Positions 53,307 to 61,532 of a stretch of DNA of 64,000 nucleotides are shown here, piece after piece. The number at the start of each line of letters is the position of its first letter. The first letter of the stretch is position 1. Below the pieces are notes generated by a model. It ran no database searches and had not been told where the DNA came from. It was given only the letters and a program-made list of their open reading frames with translations. Source of the DNA: Thermodesulfatator atlanticus DSM 21156 (GTDB lineage: Bacteria > Desulfobacterota > Thermodesulfobacteria > Thermodesulfobacteriales > Thermodesulfatatoraceae); contig NZ_ATXH01000009.1 in assembly GCF_000421585.1 (NCBI RefSeq), forward strand, positions 18,229 through 82,228, read 5' to 3'. Both the position numbers and the translations under genes were made by a program.

Positions 53307-54701
53307 TTAGAGCTCGTTTTCCGAAGATAAAACCTCCTCTAGCTGCTTTTTTCCGGTGATCTGGGTGGTTAAGTCAGCCTTTTGCCAGTCTTTTTGTCTG
53401 AACTGAGCTCCGTCTTGGGTCACCAAAAAGATGCGGTATTCGTAGGTAAGGGAAGGCTCGTGGAGATAAAGAAGCACTTCCTGGCGGGTGTTTTCCGGCG
53501 AGAATTCAAGGATTTTATTTGTTTCTTCGCTTGTGGAAGAAAGGGCCTTGCTGCGGATTTCTACCATCACTTTGTAAAGATTTAGAGTCTCAAAGACGTT
53601 GGGGATAACTTCCCATACGAGCTTGGTGGTGGGAGCAAGCGACACACCACGGCGCACTTCCTGCTCTATCTTCGCAAGACAGGGTTTACACGTGGTATCA
53701 AGGCTCATATCAAACCAGACCAGCAAAAGCTTATGCCCCAAAATCTTTTCAGGTGGAGGAAGTTTAAAGGCTACTTTTTTACGGGGTCTTAAATGGCCTT
53801 TAATGCCCCGGCAATATTTTTCCAGGCTGCCGTTTTTGAGACGATATGAACAAAGGGCACGGAGTTTAATGGGAAAATAAGTGACATTAGTGATGTAGAC
53901 GTCTTTTTGATGGGCAAGCCAGTCTTCAAGTCCTATCAATTTAGGGCCTGCAAAATTAGAAAAACTGATTTCAAGGGGGACAGGGAGTTCCTTATCGTCA
54001 ATTTTAATGATCATCTCCCCTGCAAGCCCTTCTTCTCCTAGCTGGGTAAGAACCTCTTCGACTTCTTCAGGGGTAAGCAACATTCCCAGACGAATAGGTT
54101 TTCTAAAATGAGAACCAACGATGACAAACAAACGCTCTTTGGAAAGAGAAATGCCTGAGGCAAGGGAATCAAGATCAACCTTGGCACCCAAGGCTGGAAG
54201 GGCTTTGATCCTTATTTCTGTGCCAGGGGGTGGCTTCAAGCCTGCACGCAAAAGATACTTTAGTAGCTTGGTATCTCCTGGGTTAAACGGCGCTACCAGG
54301 TCAAGATTAAGAGTTACGGCAGGTTCTCCTGGCACAGCCTGGTAATTGTACTGGACCCCTAGGTGATAGCCTTTTTCGTCGCAAAGCAACAAAAAGGCCC
54401 TTGGTACATAATAAAAAACGTTGGTAGCAGTTTTGTCCTGGATCACAAAATGCGGATCAAAGCCCACGGTGTTGGTAAGGTCTGTGAGAAGCTTTTCGTC
54501 TTCTAAAATATCTGCCAAATCAAGCACCCGGCTGGGATCTGGGCCTGTGGGGCTTACGTCTTTTTGAGGGGTTATGGGTTTTATGTTTTTTAGAGCCAGG
54601 GGTTTGAAAATGGGTTTAACCTGGAAATTAGCTGCTAAAAGAGAGGTTTTTAACGAGAGTGAAGCGATAAGAACTATCAAAACCTTGAAGAATTTATGCA
54701 C
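53307..54701 (-). CDS. Exported protein of the six-gene cluster, 464 residues
   Basis: Starts at GTG with AGGAGG five bases before it. The signal peptide is HKFFKVLIVLIASLSLKTSLLA. NVFYYVPRAFLLLCDEKG echoes the YYxP block of the paralogues and EYRIFLVTQDG...RQKDWQKADL echoes their C-terminus, so it is probably a distant relative. The middle part (150-300) holds several beta strands, with a CKPCL motif near residue 343 that may form a disulfide. No enzyme motif is seen. It is second in the operon; 9 bp separate it from the gene before. Confidence 0.7.
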   Translation of the reverse strand: MHKFFKVLIVLIASLSLKTSLLAANFQVKPIFKPLALKNIKPITPQKDVSPTGPDPSRVLDLADILEDEKLLTDLTNTVGFDPHFVIQDKTATNVFYYVPRAFLLLCDEKGYHLGVQYNYQAVPGEPAVTLNLDLVAPFNPGDTKLLKYLLRAGLKPPPGTEIRIKALPALGAKVDLDSLASGISLSKERLFVIVGSHFRKPIRLGMLLTPEEVEEVLTQLGEEGLAGEMIIKIDDKELPVPLEISFSNFAGPKLIGLEDWLAHQKDVYITNVTYFPIKLRALCSYRLKNGSLEKYCRGIKGHLRPRKKVAFKLPPPEKILGHKLLLVWFDMSLDTTCKPCLAKIEQEVRRGVSLAPTTKLVWEVIPNVFETLNLYKVMVEIRSKALSSTSEETNKILEFSPENTRQEVLLYLHEPSLTYEYRIFLVTQDGAQFRQKDWQKADLTTQITGKKQLEEVLSSENEL

Positions 54702-54710
54702 TTGGGCCTC

Positions 54711-55907
54711 CTATCTGGTGGTGAGACGGGGAGCCACCCAGACCGCCCAATCTTGGGCTGACGTGCGCCAAGCATTTACATAAAGGATAAGGGCAATGGG
54801 TTTGCCAGCGTAACGTGAAAGGTCAACATCAACGTGCACATAGCGATCAGGAGAAACATAGCGTGCAAAGACTCTGGTTTTGCGGTTCTGGTCATCCTTG
54901 ACATAGACCTTGAATAGGGCACCATCTGAGGCCTTAGCTCCTTTTAAAAAGCCAACTACCGCTTTGAAATGAACCCCTTTGCCAAGCAAGAGCACCGGAT
55001 ATTCCCCTGAGATCCAGCCCCTTGGTTCCCAGGCAGGATGTGTTTCAAGAAGCTTTATGGCGCGGTTGCCCGTGGAGAGATAGCCGTTTGCAATAGGGCG
55101 TGCAAAGCCGCGGCGGTCGTTATTTTTACCAGGGTAGGGAAGGTCCCCGTAACGACTGCGCCATTTGGCTTTGTGCGCGTTGGCGAAGAAATCATATCGG
55201 GTAACGAAGGTTGTGATTACCTTTTTGGGCGGCTCTTTTGCCGGGGGAGTCTTGGGCGCAACCCCTTTAAAAGGAGGCTGAGGAACCTTTATTAAAGGCG
55301 GTTTTGCTTCGGGTTGCTCAGGGCTCGTTTGTTCGGCAGAAGGTTCTTCTTCAGCAAGAGTAATGGCTTCTTCCTGTGGAGGTGTTCCCCAATCGCGCAC
55401 CAAGGCGAGATAGTATTCTCCAAAACGATTATCCGGTTCTCCAGAGGGGTATAAATAAACCCTTATTTGATCGGTCTTAACCGGCGCATAGTCAGTTGTT
55501 TCAGGTTCAACGTAATAAACGTTTAGCTGAATAAAGCCTTGCTTGGCGGCAAGCGGAAGCCTATCCACCACAAAGTCAGAAAGCGGAGCTCCTGCACGCA
55601 AAACTTCCCCGGTAATATATACTTCTTCAGGGTTGGCTACTTTTTTGAAAGAAACCTCAAGGACTAAATGATCGGGTTCTTCTTTTATGACTTTAACGCT
55701 GGCTATTTTGCCCCTTTTTCCCTTTTTGAATTCTTCGATTTTTTCTTCGAGAACTTCTTTGGCTGTGCTACCTACCTCTTCGGTAAGGGTTTCTAAAAAT
55801 CCCTTTTCTTCCTGCTTGGTGGGTGTCTCTTCGGTCTCCTGAGCATTTGCCAAAGGTGAATAAAAAAACATTAAACAGAAAACAAAAAAGATTTGCTTAA
55901 TTTTCAT
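54711..55907 (-). CDS. First gene of the exported cluster; NPCBM-like C-terminus
   Basis: A 398-residue exported protein: signal peptide (KIKQIFFVFCLMFFYSPLANA), acidic/basic helix (residues 30-68), beta domain (about 70-180), Pro/Glu-rich linker (185-240), and a C-terminal jelly-roll-like domain. That domain contains YDFFANAHKAKWRS, NNDRRGFA, LETHPAWEPRGWISGEYP, GVHFKAVVGFLKGAKASDG and DWAVWVAPRL. This resembles NPCBM-type carbohydrate-binding modules and related Chloroflexi surface domains, judged by pattern only. AGGGGG lies four bases before the ATG. It begins the operon, 26 bp from a MITE-like copy that may contain the promoter region. Confidence 0.7.
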   Translation of the reverse strand: MKIKQIFFVFCLMFFYSPLANAQETEETPTKQEEKGFLETLTEEVGSTAKEVLEEKIEEFKKGKRGKIASVKVIKEEPDHLVLEVSFKKVANPEEVYITGEVLRAGAPLSDFVVDRLPLAAKQGFIQLNVYYVEPETTDYAPVKTDQIRVYLYPSGEPDNRFGEYYLALVRDWGTPPQEEAITLAEEEPSAEQTSPEQPEAKPPLIKVPQPPFKGVAPKTPPAKEPPKKVITTFVTRYDFFANAHKAKWRSRYGDLPYPGKNNDRRGFARPIANGYLSTGNRAIKLLETHPAWEPRGWISGEYPVLLLGKGVHFKAVVGFLKGAKASDGALFKVYVKDDQNRKTRVFARYVSPDRYVHVDVDLSRYAGKPIALILYVNAWRTSAQDWAVWVAPRLTTR

Positions 55908-55933
55908 GCCGCCCCCTAAATAACTGGATTATT

Positions 55934-56003
55934 GAGACCTTTGCAAAATTGCCGGGAAAGGATCCTGTACAGGCCTTAAGAAAAGGTATTTTGCAAAAGT
56001 CTC
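55934..56003 (+). repeat. MITE-like copy I, internally deleted
   Basis: Only 70 bp: left end GAGACCTTTGCAAAAT, a shortened centre with a single GGATCC, CCTTAAGAAAAGG, and right end ATTTTGCAAAAGTCTC. It lies 26 bp upstream of the six-gene operon. Confidence 0.85.
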
Positions 56004-56223
56004 CCTTATGTCCAGGTTAAGGTTTTGACAAAATCCATTTCAAGATACGAATTTTTTCTATTTTTTAAAAAATCTTGGAAAATCTAGCTTTTAAGGCGTT
56101 TTTTATCCTTTTTTGGAGTTATGCAAAAATGATTACAAGTTCCTGTCACAGAATTGCTACAACGAGGACATAAGCACGTAAAAAACAACCATTATTTTGC
56201 TAAAAAAACAGGAGGAACCTGCG
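56004..56223. other. Divergent intergenic region, operon and phosphoesterase
   Basis: AT-rich, with TTGACA at 56025-56030 but no good -10 at standard spacing. ATTTTTTAAAAAAT-type symmetry occurs near 56065-56080. AGGAGG at 56210-56215 serves the phosphoesterase. No ORF is supported. Confidence 0.35.
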
Positions 56224-56946
56224 ATGTTTAAACTCGCCCATATTTCTGATCTTCACGTCACCGGGTACAATTACATGAAAAACTGGGGGGAAAACCTGAT
56301 ATATCTTTTGGAAGACTTAAAACCTGATTACGTGGTGGTAACCGGCGACCTTACTGATGACGGCTATCTCTACGAATACGAAATGGCCAAATATTATTTC
56401 GACAAAATCAAATATCCCCTGATAGTGGTGCCAGGCAATCATGATGCGCGTAATGAAGGCTATCAAATATTTGAGAAGGTCTTTGGCAGCAGGTTCCCAT
56501 ACTTCGAAAACGATAAAGTTGCCTTTTTGGGAATAGATTCCACCGAGCCTGATATAGACGACGGCCATGTTGGCCGAGAAAACTACGACCTTATTCGCGA
56601 AAAAATGCGCGGCACCAACAAGTATAAGATCCTTTGTCTCCATCACCATCTTCTTCCCATTCCTTTCACCGGACGCGAAAGAAATATCCCTTGCGATGCC
56701 GGGGACGTGCTCAAAATCTGTATTGAAGAAGGGGTAAACTGTGTGCTTTCAGGGCACAAGCACTATCCCTGGGTCTGGCGTCTTGAAAATACGTTTTTCA
56801 TTACCGCAGGGACAGCCACCTCGCGCAGGCTAAAGGGCTACTCTTATCCCTCTTTTAATGTGCTTGAAATACATGAAACCCATATTGACTTAAGCATTGT
56901 CAACGTGCACGAGAAAAAAATCCAGGAAAGAAAAAGACTAGCCTAA
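56224..56946 (+). CDS. Metallophosphoesterase
   Basis: A 240-residue calcineurin-like phosphoesterase of the CpdA/Icc type. The five metal-binding blocks are DLH (HISDLHVTG, residues 6-14), VTGDLTDDG, VPGNHDARNEG, LHHHLLP and LSGHKHYPW. It may act on cyclic nucleotides or other phosphodiesters; the substrate cannot be read from the sequence. ATG 56224 was chosen because AGGAGG lies 8 bp before it; the frame is open to 56197. It diverges from the exported-protein operon. Confidence 0.88.
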   Translation: MFKLAHISDLHVTGYNYMKNWGENLIYLLEDLKPDYVVVTGDLTDDGYLYEYEMAKYYFDKIKYPLIVVPGNHDARNEGYQIFEKVFGSRFPYFENDKVAFLGIDSTEPDIDDGHVGRENYDLIREKMRGTNKYKILCLHHHLLPIPFTGRERNIPCDAGDVLKICIEEGVNCVLSGHKHYPWVWRLENTFFITAGTATSRRLKGYSYPSFNVLEIHETHIDLSIVNVHEKKIQERKRLA

Positions 56947-57081
56947 AAATCCCAGGCCCCCTTGTTAAATTTAAAGGGCGCAAGCTGGCGTTGTGCTGGG
57001 TCGATCCCGTTTCCCGCTCCTTTATACTGCTTGGCTAAATGTGTTTGCTAAAATTGAAGCGCGCACAATGACACGTAAAAA

Positions 57082-57207
57082 GAGACCTTTGCACAATTGT
57101 CGGGATCGGTGTTGCAAGCACAAGGGCAGGGATCGTTCCTATTTTTGTTACGAAAAATGGGAATGGATCCTCGACGGGCCTTAAGAAAAGGTATTTTGTA
57201 AGGTCTC
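57082..57207 (+). repeat. MITE-like copy J, with 6-bp target duplication
   Basis: 126 bp with ends GAGACCTTTGCACAAT and ATTTTGTAAGGTCTC, an inner hairpin (GATCGTTCCTATTTTTG, CGAAAAATGGGAATG) and CGACGGGCCTTAAGAAAAGG. TAAAAA flanks both ends (57076-57081 and 57208-57213). Confidence 0.88.
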
Positions 57208-57286
57208 TAAAAAATAAAACGCTTGCAATAATAATGTTAAGATGTCATCTGTTTAACGGTCCTGAATAAAAAACAGGGGGCCGTTG

Positions 57287-58051
57287 ATGGCTATTGTCTT
57301 GCTAACGGATTTTGGCGTAAGAGACCATTACGTGGCGGTGATGAAGGGGGTCATTAAGTCTATCTTTCCCGCCGCAGATATTATTGACCTATCCCATGAG
57401 GTACCCCCTCAGGATGTAGCTAGCGGGGCCTATCTTTTGGGGGTTTCTTATCGTTATTTCCCAGAGGGTAGCATTTTTGTGGCGGTGGTGGACCCTGGCG
57501 TTGGCACAGAACGAAAAGGCATTCTTGTCTCAGCGAGCAGGTATTTTTTTATTGGCCCGGACAATGGCCTTTTTACTTTGGTATTAGAGCGCGAAAAAGA
57601 GTTTTCGGCCTGGGAGCTCAAGAATAAGGCCTATTTTCGCAAAGAAGTGAGCCATACCTTCCACGGCCGTGATATTTTTGCACCGGTGGCAGCTCACCTG
57701 GCAAAAGGGGTTGAGCCTTCTTCTTTTGGCCCTAAGGCCAAAGAAATAGTGAGGCTTCCCTGGCCCAAGATTAAAAAAGACGAAAAAATTATAGTCGGGA
57801 CGATAATTTATGTAGACCGCTTCGGAAATCTCATTACCAATATCCACGAAACTGACCTTGCCGGAAAAGAAATAAAAAAAGTCAGCTACAAAGGCCTTGA
57901 AATACCTTTTCTTAAGACGTATGGGCTAGCTCCTAAAGGCACTCCCCTTGCTCTTATCGGAAGCGAAGGTTACCTTGAAATCGCAGTCTCGGAAGGAAGT
58001 GCCCTAGCACGCTTTGGCAAAGAAGGCCAGGTTTATGTGGAACTTGCCTGA
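57287..58051 (+). CDS. SAM hydroxide adenosyltransferase (DUF62)
   Basis: A 254-residue enzyme of the DUF62/SAM hydrolase family, which splits S-adenosylmethionine into adenosine and methionine. It has ILLTDFG-type start (VLLTDFGVRDHY), VAVVDPGVGTERKG, FIGPDNGLFT, HTFHGRDIFAPVA and IYVDRFGNLITNI. ATG 57287 is preceded by a run of five G; a TTG lies one codon upstream. The next methyltransferase gene overlaps it by 17 bp. A SAM-consuming and a SAM-using enzyme are thus encoded together. Confidence 0.9.
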   Translation: MAIVLLTDFGVRDHYVAVMKGVIKSIFPAADIIDLSHEVPPQDVASGAYLLGVSYRYFPEGSIFVAVVDPGVGTERKGILVSASRYFFIGPDNGLFTLVLEREKEFSAWELKNKAYFRKEVSHTFHGRDIFAPVAAHLAKGVEPSSFGPKAKEIVRLPWPKIKKDEKIIVGTIIYVDRFGNLITNIHETDLAGKEIKKVSYKGLEIPFLKTYGLAPKGTPLALIGSEGYLEIAVSEGSALARFGKEGQVYVELA

Positions 58052-58763
58052 GGTTAGTGAGGAAAGCCTGCTTAAAGGAAACCTTACGGTATACCAGCCA
58101 GCCAAAGGTTATCGTTTCTCCCTTGAAGTTTTTCTGCTGGCGGGTTTTGTGCGCTTAAAACCCGGGGAAATTGCCCTTGAGCTTGGGGCTGGCTGCGGAG
58201 TAATAAGCCTTATTCTTTTTTACCGGAATCCTTTAAACCGGATCATAGGGCTTGAGATTCAAAAAGAACTTGTTGCTTGTTTCGCTAAAAACGTAAAGCG
58301 AAATAACTTTAGCGATGGTGTTTTCCCGGTGTGCGGGGATGTGAAAAAACTTCCCTTTAAAGCCGGGGCCTTTCAGGTGGTCTTTGCTAACCCACCTTAC
58401 TATCCATTGGGGACAGGCAGGCTTTCACCAGATCCTCAGGAAAGAATTGCCCGCCATGAGATCCTGGCCACGCTTTCAGATTTTTTAAGCGCAGCGGCCC
58501 TTGCTTTGAGAAACCGCGGAAGGTTTTATCTTATTCACGGGGTCCAAAGGCTTCCGGAAATACTTTACCTGTGCCAGGAAAAGGGGTTTGCGCCTAAGAC
58601 CCTGCGCGTGGTGCATTCTTATCCCGAAGACGAAGGAAGACTTATTCTTCTTGAAGCTGTAAAAGCTGGTGGCCAAGAACTGAGGATACTTCCGCCGCTT
58701 TTCGTGTATACCAAAAAGGGCGGGCCTTATACCGATGAGGTTGCGCGTCTTTTTGCTCCGTAA
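58035..58763 (+). CDS. TrmN6-like adenine-N6 methyltransferase
   Basis: A 242-residue methyltransferase similar to tRNA1(Val) A37-N6 enzymes (YfiC/TrmN6). It has QPAKGYRFSLEVFLLAGFV near the N-terminus, motif I ALELGAGCGVISLIL and motif IV ANPPYYPLG, followed by ERIARHE as in the family. ATG 58035 was chosen over a TTG at 58014; CCAGG lies before it. The 3' end overlaps the convergent DciA-like gene by 37 bp. Confidence 0.83.
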   Translation: MWNLPEVSEESLLKGNLTVYQPAKGYRFSLEVFLLAGFVRLKPGEIALELGAGCGVISLILFYRNPLNRIIGLEIQKELVACFAKNVKRNNFSDGVFPVCGDVKKLPFKAGAFQVVFANPPYYPLGTGRLSPDPQERIARHEILATLSDFLSAAALALRNRGRFYLIHGVQRLPEILYLCQEKGFAPKTLRVVHSYPEDEGRLILLEAVKAGGQELRILPPLFVYTKKGGPYTDEVARLFAP

Positions 58764-59203
58764 CGCATTCTTTTTTTGGTAATGGTGATGCGCAGTCGCA
58801 AAAAGGCTTCCCGCAATTCGTTGTCTTCGATAATAGCTAGTTCTTTGCGAAGACGATCAAGAAGGGCCTCTGAAAGTTTTACTTCTTTTCGCGGAGGCTT
58901 AGTATAAAAATTTTGCCTGTCCCTTTTTAAAATTAGGCGGATTCTTTGGAAAACAGCTTCACCGGCTAATTCGTTTAAGCGTGCAAGGATCCTTTTCTCT
59001 TCAAAGCGCAGGCGCTGAAGCCAAATATTGTCAGCCACTTCAAGGATGAGCACCCCTCTTGCAAAGCCAAGGGGCTTCACTGCCCTGGCAAGGGGTTTGC
59101 CGACTATTCCTTCCCAGGAATCAAGAATGCGGGCGGCCAGCAGACTTTTCTGCCAGGCAGGGGCCGCCCACATTCTTTTGAGCACTGAACCAAGGGGTTC
59201 CAT
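58727..59203 (-). CDS. DUF721/DciA-like protein
   Basis: A 158-residue protein with the DUF721 domain in residues 1-95 (LILEVADNIWLQRLRFEEKRIL and WEGIVGKPLARAVKPLGF). DUF721 includes DciA, which loads the replicative helicase DnaB in bacteria without DnaC, and related proteins of unclear role. The C-terminal 60 residues are charged and helical. Its ATG shares a base with the phosphomannomutase stop (TAATG), so translation is coupled. Confidence 0.8.
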   Translation of the reverse strand: MEPLGSVLKRMWAAPAWQKSLLAARILDSWEGIVGKPLARAVKPLGFARGVLILEVADNIWLQRLRFEEKRILARLNELAGEAVFQRIRLILKRDRQNFYTKPPRKEVKLSEALLDRLRKELAIIEDNELREAFLRLRITITKKRMRYGAKRRATSSV

Positions 59204-60567
59204 TATACTTCCTGCTTTACTTGTTCTAATTTTTCTTCGATAAAACGGCGTATTTCTGCCAGGCGTTTTTCATCTTTTGCTTCAAAGCGAAGCACGAGCA
59301 CGGGTTGGGTGTTAGAGGCACGTACAAGGCCCCAGCCATCTTCGAAAATAACCCTTGCACCATCGATATCAATGACGTTTAATCCCTCCGCTTTGAGTTT
59401 TTCCGTAAGTCTGCGCACAATTTCAAATTTTTTCTCATCAGGGCATTCCACCCTGATTTCAGGGGTTGAAACCATTTTGGGCAAGTCTTTTAGCATTTCA
59501 GAAAGAGGGGTGTCTGCGCTTGCGACGATTTCTGCAAGCCGTAAAGAGGCATAAACGGCGTCATCAAAACCAAAAAAGCGGTCTGCAAAAAAGATATGCC
59601 CGCTCATCTCTCCGGCAAGAAGGGCCTTTTCTTCTTTCATTTTGTTTTTAATAAGGGAGTGGCCGGTTTTCCACATAATGGGTTTTCCGCCAAGCCGCGC
59701 GATTTCATCATACATGACTTGTGAGCATTTAACTTCACCGATGATGGTGGCTCCGGGGTGTTTCTGCAAGATGTCACGGGCAAAAATAATGAGAAGTTGA
59801 TCTCCCCAGAGCACGTTTCCTTTGTCGTCGATAACGCCAATGCGGTCACCGTCACCATCGTAGCCCACGCCAAAGTCAGCACCAATCTCAAGGACCTTGG
59901 CCCTCAAGTCTTTTATGTTTTCTGCTACCGTGGGATCAGGAAAGTGGTTGGGAAAAGTGCCGTCAACTTCGCAATAAAGGGAAGTTACCTCACAGCCTTG
60001 GTCTTTGAAGGCAAAAGGCGCGGTGAGGGCAGTAACGCCGTTTCCGCAATCAATAACGATTTTTAGAGGTTTTTTAACGTTTATGTTCTCTTTGAGAAAA
60101 TTGAGATAGGTTGGCAGGATGTCATAGGATGTCTTTTCTCCTGATCCTGATTCAAAGTCTTCTTTTTCGATAAGTTCACGGAGTTCTTGGATTTTGGGGC
60201 CATAGATGGTTTCTTTGCCCACGCATATTTTGAATCCGTTGAATTCAGGGGGATTGTGAGACCCTGTTACCTGGATCCCTCCATCAATACCTTCTAATTT
60301 AAAAAGGGAAAAATACATTACAGGAGTAGGGGTGACGCCAATATCAACCACGTCAAGACCGGTGGAGAGAATCCCCTTAATTAAGGCTTCCTGGAGTTTA
60401 GGGCCAGAGAGCCGGCCATCTCGGCCAGAGACTACTTTTTTGCCACCAGTGCGTTTGACCATGGTTCCGTAGGCTTTGCCAATGGCTTCAGCAACTTCCA
60501 CGGTGAGGTCCTGATCTACCTTGCCACGTATGTCGTACTCCCGAAACATGAGCGGATTTACCTTCAT
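59203..60567 (-). CDS. Phosphomannomutase/phosphoglucomutase
   Basis: A 454-residue alpha-D-phosphohexomutase of the AlgC type. It has FREYDIRGKV, the phosphoserine loop VTGSHNPPEFNG (about residue 100), the metal loop GYDGDGDRIG and the sugar loop GEMSGHIFF, and ends with SNTQPVLVLRFEA in the phosphate-binding domain. It would make mannose 1-phosphate for ManC or glucose 1-phosphate. ATG 60567 was selected because GGAGGG lies 7 bp before it; a frame extends to 60630. Confidence 0.93.
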   Translation of the reverse strand: MKVNPLMFREYDIRGKVDQDLTVEVAEAIGKAYGTMVKRTGGKKVVSGRDGRLSGPKLQEALIKGILSTGLDVVDIGVTPTPVMYFSLFKLEGIDGGIQVTGSHNPPEFNGFKICVGKETIYGPKIQELRELIEKEDFESGSGEKTSYDILPTYLNFLKENINVKKPLKIVIDCGNGVTALTAPFAFKDQGCEVTSLYCEVDGTFPNHFPDPTVAENIKDLRAKVLEIGADFGVGYDGDGDRIGVIDDKGNVLWGDQLLIIFARDILQKHPGATIIGEVKCSQVMYDEIARLGGKPIMWKTGHSLIKNKMKEEKALLAGEMSGHIFFADRFFGFDDAVYASLRLAEIVASADTPLSEMLKDLPKMVSTPEIRVECPDEKKFEIVRRLTEKLKAEGLNVIDIDGARVIFEDGWGLVRASNTQPVLVLRFEAKDEKRLAEIRRFIEEKLEQVKQEV

Positions 60568-60731
60568 AGATACCCTCCTCTGAGAAAAGCTTTTCTTTAT
60601 TTTTAACACAAAACATGGCTTTCTTTCCAAAGAAAAAATAAGTCAGTTATGGGGACAGGCAAAATAAACCGAAATAGGGACAGGCAAACAATAAAGCTGG
60701 AACTTTTAGCAGGCCTCGTTATAATGGCCTC

Positions 60732-61532
60732 ATGATTTCTTATCCGCACATTGACCCGGTTATTGTTCACATAGGCCCGCTTGCGATTCGCTGGTATGGT
60801 CTCATGTATCTACTGGGATTCCTGGCTGCGTATTTTCTGACTAAATATCAGTTGCGTGAGCGGGGGTTAAGGGAACTTGAAACACACCTTGATAACATCA
60901 TTTTCTGGGGTGCCCTGGGTCTTATTATTGGCGCTCGCCTAGGCCATGTTTTTTTCTATTTTCCCGGCTACTATCTTAAGCATCCCTTAGAGATTTTTGC
61001 CCTCTGGCACGGTGGTATGTCTTTCCACGGGGGGCTCCTTGGTGTTCTCATTACCGGATACATCTACGCCAAAAAACACGGGCTTAATTTTTGGTTTTGG
61101 GCTGATCTTTTTGTAGTCCCGGCACCTATTGGTCTTGGGCTTGGGCGTCTTGGCAATTTTATAAATGGTGAGCTATACGGTCGCCCTACAGATGTCCCCT
61201 GGGCTATGGTTTTTCCTAAAGGTGGTCCTATACCGCGGCATCCTTCTCAGCTTTACGAAGCCTTTGGCGAAGGATTGGTGCTCTTTCTTCTTATGTGGTT
61301 TTTACGCAAGAAAAATTGGCCATGCGGCTATAAATTTGCCACTTTTTTGGTGGCCTATGGTGTCATCCGGTTTTTCATAGAGTTTTTCCGTGAGCCAGAC
61401 GCTGGGGTGCCGCTTTTATTTGGCTGGATGACAAGAGGCCAGCAGTTTTGTTTTGCCATGGTTGTGGTAGGGATTGCCCTTTTTCTCATAAAGAAAAGAA
61501 AAGCTCCCTGCCAGCCCTATCGGTATAGATAG
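60732..61532 (+). CDS. lgt: Prolipoprotein diacylglyceryl transferase
   Basis: A 266-residue inner-membrane enzyme with about seven helices that attaches diacylglycerol to the lipobox cysteine of lipoproteins. It shows IRWYGLMYLLGF, GARLGHVFFY, WHGGMSFHGGLLG and the signature GRLGNFINGELYG with the essential Arg and Asn, plus HPSQLYEA. No strong ribosome site precedes the ATG. The 3' end overlaps the convergent antiporter gene by 16 bp. Confidence 0.95.
   Translation: MISYPHIDPVIVHIGPLAIRWYGLMYLLGFLAAYFLTKYQLRERGLRELETHLDNIIFWGALGLIIGARLGHVFFYFPGYYLKHPLEIFALWHGGMSFHGGLLGVLITGYIYAKKHGLNFWFWADLFVVPAPIGLGLGRLGNFINGELYGRPTDVPWAMVFPKGGPIPRHPSQLYEAFGEGLVLFLLMWFLRKKNWPCGYKFATFLVAYGVIRFFIEFFREPDAGVPLLFGWMTRGQQFCFAMVVVGIALFLIKKRKAPCQPYRYR

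Noticed and set aside
56149..56165. TGTCACAGAATTGCTA as a sigma-54 promoter for the phosphoesterase
   Set aside because: The spacing is one base short and the -24 GG is GT, so it does not meet the consensus.
57000..57081. GCGCGCACAATGACACG segment before copy J as part of the MITE
   Set aside because: It lies outside the target duplication and resembles a different, worn intergenic dyad at 42745, so it is not part of this element.
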